NCBI GenBank assembly: GCA_958295885.1
Contig: OY282380.1
Location: forward strand, 3,224,001-3,288,000
DNA: 64,000 bases
Reading direction: 5' to 3'
From: Arenicellales bacterium
Lineage (GTDB): Bacteria > Pseudomonadota > Gammaproteobacteria > Arenicellales > JAJDZL01
The notes under the pieces: generated by a model
What the model saw: only the letters and a program-made list of their open reading frames with translations
Database searches by the model: none
What the model was told of the DNA's origin: nothing
Position numbers and translations under genes: made by a program
Shown: positions 56,230-64,000 of the stretch, in pieces
How positions within the stretch are numbered: the first letter of the stretch is position 1
How the letters are laid out: the number at the start of each line of letters is the position of its first letter

Positions 56230-56815
56230 AATCCCGCCATCATAAGCTGCCCGCGTCGTCTCGCGCACGATGCAGCGTAGCATCGTGCAACAGTCCTATG
56301 TTCGTGGGATACTTCAAATTGATCTCAACGACAAATGAATCGCTTCGAGCATGCAGCTTGGTTTCGGTGTCAACCCCGCAAATCCGACTATCGGCCTGCA
56401 CTGCCAACAGATTGATGGCAGCCAGCAGCTCGGGACTCAAAAGCGTAATGTTATTCTCCAGACTCTGGTGCGAACACTGACCGAAATCAAACCTCTCGCG
56501 ACCGTGCACCAGCAGCTGCCTCAATGGCGCGCAGTAATTGGCAAACGTTCAAAGAAAATCAAAGTCAAATTGATCCTCTGCTTGAAAGCCGTCAGCACCA
56601 CGATGCTCCTCGGATTTATGCTAGGACGCCCCAAGCTGCTGCTCTGATAACGCGAACAACTGCCGTCGAGTGTCATCATTGCCATACAGCACCTGCAAAC
56701 CTAGCAGGACCTTGGTGGTGTCGTTGCGACATATGGCCTCCAGTTCAATTCGTTCAATCGACACCGAAGAAAGTCGAGGCTTTAAAGGTTCGGTCGCCCT
56801 TATGTTGCCGTCAAC
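56230..56815 (-). pseudogene. ISNCY-type (IS4-like DDE) transposase relic
   Basis: Minus-strand frames give IELEAICRNDTTKVLLGLQV LYGNDDTRRQLFAL (N-terminal part) and LENNITLLSPELLAAINLLA ... LHARSDSFVVEINLKYPTNI GLLHDA (catalytic start, D in D-S-F-V-V-E). The RCDSFVVE..VHYPTD.NLL.DA block is typical of this transposase group. Frames are broken and the C-terminal half is absent. Confidence 0.6.
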
Positions 56816-56829
56816 CACGAAGATTTTCC

Positions 56830-57676
56830 AGATTGGGTGAAAATGACTTATTTTTCTCCTTATATTACCAATTTTGGGAAGTCATCGTTGATTATTATTC
56901 CAATATATTTCATTAAATCAATCAGTTATAATATATCGAACAGACACTGCTTATTGCTGGAGAGATGCTCCAAACGGCGGTCATTCACATTAGGCAGAAA
57001 GACCAGTAGTTGAAGTTGCTGACGATTCGGTACAAGTCGCCTTCTGGGTATTGAGAAAGCTGGTTGAAAATGGCAGCAGATAGATCGTCTGCGCAACTCC
57101 AATTGATGCATTGGCATTTCGAGACAGATGACGAATATAACCTGATCAATTTGCCATACCTTCCCGTACGACGGTCCTTGCGCCGCCTCTTTTCTACCAA
57201 CTCTCGTTAAACCTAAGATCGATGAGTTCCAGCACATATACGAAATTGAGGTTCGTTTGGCTGAGTTGATTGCGCGAGGAAAGAGAGAGAACTGCTTTCA
57301 CTGCCTTCGATAGTGATACAAATGAGCATGGCACCACTCAGCCTCTTTTTTTTTCGCAAGTACTGGCGGAAGATCATCGCTTGATTCTAGAGCAGAATCC
57401 AGCGTGGCGAATAAACATCAAAAGTCCACCAAGATTTCGTTGTAACGATAGCACTGCCAGCTTCAACATCAACTTCAAGAAAACAACCTTCATTAAATTT
57501 ATCCAACACATGAAGAAATTTTCTAATGTTTTCTGTGATCACACAGTGATCGACAGTACCGGTTCGGCTGTGTTTGTCTGGTAAGTGACCACCGGTCAGC
57601 CCTTTTGCTACTGTAGATGCCGAAGGGCCTTACATTCAAACAAAGATGATCGCCTTGGGATATTCTATGTGCTGCT
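56830..57676. other. Eroded stretch between transposase relic and methyltransferase
   Basis: Short frames on both strands without family match. No terminator for the methyltransferase was recognised. Confidence 0.4.
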
Positions 57677-60622
57677 TTATGCCCCTGGACGCGTTGACTT
57701 TCCACCATGAACACTGGGCTCTGCACTCCACTGATCACGAAGCACAGCCAGTGGCTCCAATATATCTTCAGTACAATCTAGCAAGTCCACTAGAACCGCA
57801 CGATCCAGTGCAATTCGAATTTCATCACGATAAGCTTCGTTCGCTGGTAGAAACGATTTTTGGAAGAATTCTTCAAAAATTTCGACAGCCTGATCGTGCT
57901 GACCATTTGTCAAACTTCGCGGGTCAAGTACAAGTAACTTGGGATGCTGTGAGACAGGTAGTATAGACCTGCCTTGTTGCTGACGCGTGCCCAGCCACCA
58001 GAATGTAATTAAGCCTAAGGTTGTGTTCATCCAAAGAACTACAGGGATTTCCCAATCTGGGTTATCAAGACAATAGTTTGGCCAAGCCCTCCCTCCGATC
58101 GATTTCCCGGAAGTGAGGCATGCGGAAAGCGACTGCGAATTGATTCGGAAATCGACGTTGATGTGTAGCCGTGAGGAAATCTTTTTCCAAAGATTGTAAG
58201 CACGATCGGAGCACTGGTCTTTCACTATCAGTTGATGATCAAGGTCTACGACTAGGCTTCGCTCTCGTTCTGCATCATGATTCCACAACGCTGGATATTC
58301 AGGTTCAACTTGCCCTGGTCGCAGCCGGACCTTAGAAAATGGACCTCTCGGGGGTTGACCAAGCGAGGGGGGATTTCCGGAAATGTCCAGTAGATGTGCG
58401 CCGCGATAGCCGATTTCGTCCAATGGAACAACGGGTAAATTGAACACCCGGCTTGTACGAGGTAACTTTAGGGGTCTGAAACAAAAGTAACTGATCATCG
58501 CTTTACACAAGGTTGACACGGAAATTACACCCGCACATCCGCTCATCTCAAAAGGTGCATGAATGTAACTGCCGATTCCAATATCCTCTGAATCATCGGA
58601 CAGCCGGAGTACCCCTCCATCAGTATTTTCTGGTTGGTTATTAATAAGCTTTGCAATTGTGGTAGCTTCCAAAAGAGACTTGGGGCGACGGTAAAGATTA
58701 AAGAATTGAACAAACTGTGTATATTCCAAGTCCAATTTCTTTTTTCGTTTCGCAACAACCAACACCTCAGCCATCCCTGTATCTGCTGAAAACGCACGAT
58801 TTGTAGAACCTGTTGTAGCAATTGCAACCACCGTAATCTTGTAGTAATTCAACTGAAGCAATTTTCGCGCTTTACTCCAGGAATCCCCGCACGTGAACGT
58901 GAATGGAAGTATCAAAGCCAACACTCCATTCGGAGCTATTTTTTCGTGTGCCAAGTCAATGAAGTTAGAAGCTAATCCAGCGTTTCCGTTGCCCGCAATG
59001 ACCTGTAATGGTCTTCTTTTTCTGAGCCTGTTGTTGATTCGATTCAACTGATTCCCCATAGCCCTCTGCTCGTCAAATTGTGTGTTGAATCCTGCAAAGG
59101 ATGGCACCGGAATCCCTATTTTTTCAGATTCTTGCCCGGTTGGTCTGGTAAATGGCGGATTCATGATCACAATGTCCATCAGATTGTGTGGCACGCCAAT
59201 TTTCATTCCTGAATTATCAATCGGTATTCGGTGTTGATGACTACCGATGATCTGCTGTCTTCCGAAAGGCAAGAGAGTCTCCGCATATTCGTCCTCGATC
59301 AGGTCCAGTGATCCGACTTGTGGGATGTTATGCTCGTCGTATCCATAAGGCATCGTAACAATATTCGTTTTGCCAAATCTTTTGCTTGGGTGCGCGTTCG
59401 ATAATGTGGATGCTGTAAGATGGGTAGCGGCGGGCATAATGTCGAACGCGTAAAGGGCATTCTCGATCATGCTGGTATGAACTTCAGAATCGTCATTTCC
59501 AGTTCGTCTATGACGAGCCAAAATTGTCTGATAGACTGCACCAATGAGCGTTCCGGTGCCGCATGCAAAATCGGCGATTTTAAGATTCTTGACAGTTGAA
59601 GATTCCAGATCACTCTTTCCCAACCTATCGACTGCGATTTCCGCAAGTAACGCTGCAGCATTCGGCAGTGTGTAGAATGTGGCAAGAAATTTCCGATCGG
59701 CAATCAGCCTCTGAAACATGCGACCCGAAAGGTCGTTCAGTCCGGTTGCTCCGAATTGAGCTAATTTATTCGTCATCTCGTAAAGCAGTTCCAAAATCTC
59801 ATTGGCGGACGCGATAGGAATGACGTTCAGTAAATCTGACGCAATTTTAAATATTGGCCAATAATTCACGTTGCTCACAATCCAGTTCCAGCAAGAAATC
59901 ACACTTTCTTTCGTAACTGCATCCTGATTCGCAAGTGCACTCAGTAGCTGGATTTCCTGTTGACCTTCAATTCGAGAATGAAACATCATCGCGTTGGCGA
60001 TAATGGCGACCGCCATGCGGTTCGTTTGCTCGCTTGGAGATTGACTCAGATATTTAGCGATATCCTGCTGCGGCGCCTCACTGGAATCCGTCAGAATGTT
60101 TGCCCCTTGGGTTACGGCCGTTTCAAGTATGTCTGTACTATGGTTAATTAATGAATCTGATAGCGTCACTGACTCCAGACTATCGGCCAGCTCATCGATG
60201 CCGCCTTGTAACCAACCATTTTCAGGCCATCGGAGCTGTTTGCCTTCTTCAGCTAACTTCCACACGCAATATGTAAATTTAGAATCCGCAATAACATTGT
60301 CAATTTCACTTTGGTTAATCTCTCGCAGTACAGAAGGTATCCGAAGCGCTACAGCACTCTCGATTTCTCTGTTATTTCGTTGCAGGCGCTTGCCTAGACG
60401 CGCTCTGGCATCTGCTTCGACCGTGCGTGCAGGCATGACTTCCGTTTCAACCACTAGAGGCGAAAGCCTTGTAGGCGACAACAGAATGTCTGGACGCAAG
60501 CTAGGTTCACCTTCCAATATCCTGGTTTGTTCAACGCTGATACACTGCAACCACTTCGGGTGTTTTTTTCGAAGTGCTCGGCCGATAGCTCCGTTTAATA
60601 TCTGCTCAATTGTGGCAGGCAT
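57677..60622 (-). CDS. Type IIG-like N6-adenine DNA methyltransferase
   Basis: 981 residues. Residues about 36-66 (EGEPSLRPDILLSPTRLSPL VVETEV) carry a D...E-x-E/V pattern resembling a degenerate PD-(D/E)XK nuclease or a DNA-binding N-terminus. The methyltransferase core has the SAM motif IADFACGTGTLIGAVYQ (about 345-361) and the catalytic NPPF (VIMNPPFTRPTG, about 484-495), meaning adenine N6 methylation. The C-terminal 350 residues probably recognise DNA. No separate restriction or specificity gene is adjacent, so it is either a single-chain restriction-modification enzyme or an orphan/BREX-type methylase. Intact among relics. Confidence 0.85.
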   Translation of the reverse strand: MPATIEQILNGAIGRALRKKHPKWLQCISVEQTRILEGEPSLRPDILLSPTRLSPLVVETEVMPARTVEADARARLGKRLQRNNREIESAVALRIPSVLREINQSEIDNVIADSKFTYCVWKLAEEGKQLRWPENGWLQGGIDELADSLESVTLSDSLINHSTDILETAVTQGANILTDSSEAPQQDIAKYLSQSPSEQTNRMAVAIIANAMMFHSRIEGQQEIQLLSALANQDAVTKESVISCWNWIVSNVNYWPIFKIASDLLNVIPIASANEILELLYEMTNKLAQFGATGLNDLSGRMFQRLIADRKFLATFYTLPNAAALLAEIAVDRLGKSDLESSTVKNLKIADFACGTGTLIGAVYQTILARHRRTGNDDSEVHTSMIENALYAFDIMPAATHLTASTLSNAHPSKRFGKTNIVTMPYGYDEHNIPQVGSLDLIEDEYAETLLPFGRQQIIGSHQHRIPIDNSGMKIGVPHNLMDIVIMNPPFTRPTGQESEKIGIPVPSFAGFNTQFDEQRAMGNQLNRINNRLRKRRPLQVIAGNGNAGLASNFIDLAHEKIAPNGVLALILPFTFTCGDSWSKARKLLQLNYYKITVVAIATTGSTNRAFSADTGMAEVLVVAKRKKKLDLEYTQFVQFFNLYRRPKSLLEATTIAKLINNQPENTDGGVLRLSDDSEDIGIGSYIHAPFEMSGCAGVISVSTLCKAMISYFCFRPLKLPRTSRVFNLPVVPLDEIGYRGAHLLDISGNPPSLGQPPRGPFSKVRLRPGQVEPEYPALWNHDAERERSLVVDLDHQLIVKDQCSDRAYNLWKKISSRLHINVDFRINSQSLSACLTSGKSIGGRAWPNYCLDNPDWEIPVVLWMNTTLGLITFWWLGTRQQQGRSILPVSQHPKLLVLDPRSLTNGQHDQAVEIFEEFFQKSFLPANEAYRDEIRIALDRAVLVDLLDCTEDILEPLAVLRDQWSAEPSVHGGKSTRPGA

Positions 60623-61395
60623 ACTGATTCAGACTTTCAGTCAGAAAAAACATAATTCACTTGTTTGAAGGAGTTGCTCAACTTAGATTTAGCCTTGATG
60701 TCGCATAGAATTCTGAACGAATTGAAACAACAACATTTCGGTTGGAAAAAATAACGGTACCTCAATTTTGGAATCTGGCACCTGAGTGATGAAAAAAATG
60801 CAATCACAATGAAACTATTGGTCATGATATTTTCTATGTTGTTAAAGCATTGAAATTATTTATGAAAATAAATCGAAAAATTTATTTTGAGACAAAACGG
60901 TTGCTTTTGCAAATTTAGAGCGATTTTTCACGATTTTCTTGAAATTCTACTCCAACGATGGCAAAGCGGCTTCGATGTTCTTTATTATATTCAGTACAAG
61001 TAACAGCATTTATTGATAATAATTGCCTTGTAAATTGCAATTTTTTGTTGGATCCATAGAACGATTTCGCATGCCGAGTTGTGCAAACAATGCGTATATC
61101 TGGAAGGGGTAGGTTTACTGGGTCTTTCGTCGAATTTTATTCATTTAGGGCAGGTTTCAATCGATGGTTGAGCGCGTTTTCCGGCTACAGCTTGGACAGG
61201 ACACCGATTGCCTGCTGCTGCAACTGTGATGCTTGCCGGATGAGTGATAGCTGCAATGGCAGACGGCGCGTCGGCTGCGCACCGTTCCAACTCATTGTAA
61301 AACGACTGCGTTGTGTCGTCGGGTGTTGTTGGTAAGACGCAGATAATCAAGCGGCAGACATGCGTCGCCGCGCAATTCGCGAATCGTCGGCGCGA
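60623..61395. other. Intergenic, AT-rich upstream of the methyltransferase
   Basis: The first 450 bases are strongly AT-rich and should carry the methyltransferase promoter. No gene or repeat was identified; the last 250 bases may belong to the ISAs1-type relic that follows. Confidence 0.4.
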
Positions 61396-61580
61396 CCTAT
61401 ATTCGGTATCGTCTGATCACTGCGGTCGCAACGCGCCAAAGTGCGCTGATGTGCTCGTGCTCGGTGCGGATGCGGCATTGGTCCTCATTCCAAGTGTTGG
61501 CGTCATCCAGAATGCGATGAACCGTTTCGATTGACCAGTGTCCGCGGTTGTAGCCCAGCAAGGCCTGAGCATTCGTGGAT
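61396..61580 (-). pseudogene. ISAs1-type transposase C-terminal relic
   Basis: Minus-strand reading gives STNAQALLGYNRGHWSIETV HRILDDANTWNEDQCRIRTE HEHISALWRVATAVIRRYR-stop. The RGHWSIE...H...D....ED.....T......LR..A pattern belongs to the end of ISAs1-family transposases. Only this region survives. Confidence 0.6.
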
Positions 61581-61590
61581 TTACCCTGAT

Positions 61591-61830
61591 TTGGTAAAGA
61601 CGGGAAAATACGTGCGTTTCTCCAACAAGCGACTGTGGAACGATCGCGGCCTGGTATGCCTATCGCCGAAGCCGAAGAACCTGCCGTGGGCGTAAGTATA
61701 ATTTTTGAACGAAAGCCGGATGCAGGAAGTCCGCACGTCCGGTTTGACGAGCGGGGGTATGGAAACGTAGCTATGGTTGAGATTGAGACACCGACAACTG
61801 GCGAAAGCCGTCGGCAACAGTTAACCCCTC
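61591..61830 (+). mobile_element. Group II intron 3' relic: maturase tail plus domain V
   Basis: A frame ending at TAA 61699 reads DLVKTGKYVRFSNKRLWNDR GLVCLSPKPKNLPWA, probably the end of an intron-encoded maturase or a lookalike. Directly after it, AGCCGGATGC / GCACGTCCGGTTT (about 61714-61743) forms a domain-V-like hairpin of a type different from the two at 60 and 22786. The rest of the intron is absent. Confidence 0.55.
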
Positions 61831-62225
61831 AACCTCAAACTAAACGCGCCAGCCCTCGACTCCACAAATCGAACGCGGCTCCCCTTGACTCTAACAACCA
61901 TCTCCGGCAAAAGAAGTTCATCCCTCAATTCAGAAATTGCTACATCTGTTTCACCAGTAGAAGGTCCCCTTTCCTCATCTTGATTTTTCCATGGTGTTCA
62001 GGCAGTACTAATCAAATTGGCGATCTGACTTTCAAGCTCTTTTTCCACTTGCTCCTGTCATCTTCATACAACTGGATATTATCCTTGGTGTGGGCAACTT
62101 CAAAGTTATCAAGATGTATTTCTTCGAGAAGGCGTTGATTGAGGAGGTCGTCTTGGCGTACTCCAATAATACGTTATGGCCGCAAAGCGTTGTCAAAATT
62201 TTTTAGAATCGACCTTGCAGCAATC
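61831..62225. other. Intergenic, no gene seen
   Basis: About 400 bases with no family match between the intron relic and the XRE gene. Confidence 0.4.
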
Positions 62226-62624
62226 TCAACTGGCGTTATCTACACTCCAATCGACTAAATCATCGACTGCAGCGTTCAAAACGATTGAAATTTGGCAATA
62301 CAAACGAAGCGACCCAGACATTCGACCATTTTCGATTTGCGAAAGATAACTTTTTGACACCCCTATACGACTCGCAAGCGAATCTAATGTAAAGCCCCGA
62401 TATTCTCGCCATACCCGTAGTGGCGGAGCACCTTTCAGAATTGCATTCACAAATTTACCTGGAACAGTGTCGCCATCTTGATAGTCGATGAGCACTTTGT
62501 CGATTGCAGAATAATCTGCAATGTCATCCAGCAACGCCAGAAATTCTCGGTATTTCTCTATTGGCATAACGACGTACTGTGGGTTTCCATCCTTTTTAAT
62601 AAACTGTACATCTGACTTGTTCAT
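62226..62624 (-). CDS. Helix-turn-helix antitoxin-like protein (Phd-like N-terminus plus XRE domain)
   Basis: 132 residues. The first about 35 residues (VQFIKKDGNPQYVVMPIEKY REFL) resemble Phd/YefM-type antitoxin starts. The C-terminal XRE helix-turn-helix is clear: LRVWREYRGFTLDSLASRIG, VSKSYLSQIENGRMSGSL. Such fusions act as antitoxins that repress their own operon, usually with a RelE/ParE-like toxin gene upstream. Here the upstream position is a 36-codon ORF (62618-62728 region) and no toxin is evident. Confidence 0.8.
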   Translation of the reverse strand: MNKSDVQFIKKDGNPQYVVMPIEKYREFLALLDDIADYSAIDKVLIDYQDGDTVPGKFVNAILKGAPPLRVWREYRGFTLDSLASRIGVSKSYLSQIENGRMSGSLRLYCQISIVLNAAVDDLVDWSVDNAS

Positions 62625-62735
62625 CTATACACCCGGAATCTTTGGCCAATTTATGGATTTCACGAATACGTCATAGTGTTCGACTATTTCAACTAACACC
62701 AGAACACTCTCAGAAAGATCAACACGCCTACCCAT
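62625..62735 (-). CDS. Small ORF upstream of the antitoxin-like gene
   Basis: From an ATG overlapping the end of the preceding gene (ATGGGTAG) the frame encodes about 36 residues (MGRRVDLSESVLVLVEIVEH then YDVFVKSINWPKIPGV), stopping with TAG immediately before the ATG of the XRE gene. Not recognised. It could be a truncated toxin, or only a spacer within the transcript. Confidence 0.3.
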   Translation of the reverse strand: MGRRVDLSESVLVLVEIVEHYDVFVKSINWPKIPGV

Positions 62736-63289
62736 CTGACAATTCAACAAGAGCGTCACGGAAAGCGTCAGCACTAATCTCTGTTCTGGTAATGCGCGGC
62801 GGTAAAGTGGCAATATACCAACCTATTTCGTTGATTTCACTGGCTGGGTTTAGAGATTTGCTAGATTCTTCAACTACTCTTTCCCCGATTACGATCTTCG
62901 TCCGAATTGCTGGCCTTTCTTTCTCAAGCAAAACGAGCCGAAGCGTACCGCGTGTCCCAATTAAGTCCACGCGCCCATCTGCCGCAATCACCCGGTGACC
63001 TATTGGTTTGGCAACAACCCTTTCACTTCCAATCTGAAACGAAAGTTTCGGCACTTCGTAACTGCCCAGAAATTCCTCGGAAATTTGGATGTTTGTCCGC
63101 GTGACTTGTATTTCGCCAGCCTCTATATATTTTTTTAGGTATTCTTCCATTTCTGAATACAAATCGTTCAATTTCTGAATTCAAACTTCTCGCGTTTTTT
63201 TTCCAGTCTACATCATTTGATGACTTACTGATTTCCGCTTCTTTCAGCCTCTTCTCGACGAAATCGTCGAATGTTAGTGCGGTTGGCAA
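62728..63289 (-). pseudogene. Hypothetical protein gene with A8-tract frameshift and a TGA
   Basis: Frame one from ATG 63289 reads MPTALTFDDFVEKRLKEAEI SKSSNDVDWKK up to an A8 run at about 63196-63203. Dropping one A continues as TREV-stop-IQKLNDLYSEMEEYLKKYIEA, GEIQVTRTNIQISEEFLGSY, then AADGRVDLIGTRGTLRLVLL. I recall unnamed proteins with this arrangement (FDDF...R...A......VDW......W...L..LY......L..Y...G.I), so these are parts of one gene. The distal frame (to 62728) may still be translated from TTG/ATG. Confidence 0.55.
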
Positions 63290-63516
63290 TCATCTTGGAT
63301 TGTTCGAGATACTGTTGCTTCCTTTTTGGCACAGTACGTTCACTGAATTCTGAATTGTCGAATTACAGTTACTACAGAACAAATAGGCCATGCTGCGAAT
63401 TTTCGCACGCACATAGTTCTTCTCAGCCCTACTTTAATCAACTTTTTTCGACACCATATTATTGCAAACAACCAAATAATTTTAGAATTTCAAACAAAAA
63501 TCGAAATGGCCTAACT

Positions 63517-64000
63517 TCATTCTTTGAAGCAGCCCGCAAACACGAGTTTCAAGTAGTCGTAGTAGATCGTTTGTCACGTTTGGCGCGAGACAATTGTTTA
63601 TGCTGACAGTGCTGGCATAATTAAATTTCGAAGGAATTAGAGTAATTGCAGTTGCAGATGGTTCAGACAGCGATGACCAAGAGTCTAACCATGGAATTTA
63701 ACCTCAATGTTTTAACGAACTTCAATCGCAAGACCTCAAAAAGAAAACTATAAGAGGCATGATAGGGCAAAAACAGCGTGGGTTTTCAGCAGGTGATCGC
63801 ACATTTGGATATACATCAGTCGCTATGGGTGAAATTCGATTCGATAAAATGGGGAGATAAAGACCAGAAGGCTGCAATAAGGAAATTGAAACTCGTGAAT
63901 CTGCGGTCGTGTAGAGAGTATATGAACTTTGTCGGGACGGAAACTCAAGCGATAAGATTGTAAAGATTCTGAACCAAGAAGGCGTTCTAGGCCGAAACAA
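63517..64000 (+). pseudogene. Serine recombinase, degraded, running off the window
   Basis: Successive frames give FEAARKHEFQVVVVDRLSRL ARDN, then LNFEGIRVIAVADGSDSDDQ ES, then FNELQSQDLKKKTIRGMIGQ, KQRGFSAGDRTFGYTSVAMG EIRFDKMGR and DGNSSDKIVKILNQEGVLGR. This is the resolvase catalytic and recombinase-domain arrangement of large serine recombinases. Stops and frame changes show it is inactive. The N-terminal catalytic Ser is not found and the C-terminus lies beyond 64000. Confidence 0.75.

Noticed and set aside
54841-63289. Several broken genes have TGA where Trp is expected, hinting at TGA read as Trp
   Set aside because: RecN and other intact genes end in TGA with correctly spaced neighbours, and the broken genes also carry TAA, TAG and frameshifts. 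Decay is the simpler explanation.
1-64000. CRISPR arrays
   Set aside because: No regularly spaced direct repeats of 24-40 bases were seen, and no cas genes.

Overview
The window looks like a chromosomal stretch of a gammaproteobacterium with moderate to low GC. Two things point there: the order grpE side / nadK-recN-(acetyltransferase)-bamE, and the blocks hrcA-grpE-dnaK-dnaJ, rpsP-rimM-trmD-rplS and potABC(D). Housekeeping genes are intact, but the spaces between them are unusually long and full of eroded genes and transposon relics. This suggests ongoing genome erosion, as in a host-associated or recently bottlenecked lineage (inference).

Layout. 0-12 kb is an accessory island: a group II intron tail, an AAA ATPase/small-protein pair, a broken IS256-type transposase, a frameshifted HEPN-like gene, a DprA-like gene whose HAD partner is cut by a 476-bp inverted-repeat element, a tightly overlapping three-gene operon with a metallo-beta-lactamase-fold protein, and an intact insertion sequence whose transposase carries a DruA-like (DUF4338) domain fused to an IS4-type DDE domain. 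12-22 kb holds metabolic genes (hydantoinase, AcuI-type reductase, HinT, old-yellow-enzyme) separated by non-coding relics, plus an Rpn-type nuclease/transposase and an internally deleted group II intron. 23-37.6 kb is core: bamE, acetyltransferase, recN, nadK; hrcA, grpE, dnaK, dnaJ; a DinG/YoaA-type helicase, tsaB, a CorC/CNNM protein and ffh. 38-48.6 kb is polyamine-centred: a DUF167 pseudogene, potA-potB-potC, potD, a decayed second potD tail, an acetylpolyamine-amidohydrolase-like deacetylase and an overlapping Fe(II)/2-oxoglutarate oxygenase, with a broken DUF4268 gene between. 48.7-54.6 kb is core again: rpsP-rimM-trmD-rplS, a TPR-like secreted protein, xerD and a YbbN/CnoX-type thioredoxin. 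54.6-64 kb is a second accessory island: a MerR-like pseudogene followed by an unnamed two-gene module, several transposase relics, a large type IIG-like adenine methyltransferase, an XRE/Phd-like antitoxin with a frameshifted upstream gene, and the start of a decayed serine recombinase.

The best candidates for something undescribed are the three-gene MBL operon (6233-8626), the AAA ATPase pair (311-2208), the DruA-DDE fusion transposase (9407-11701), the small inverted-repeat element inside the HAD gene (about 5541-6016), and the deacetylase-oxygenase pair (46731-48619). All family assignments come from reading translated sequence by eye and from memory of families; no database search was run.
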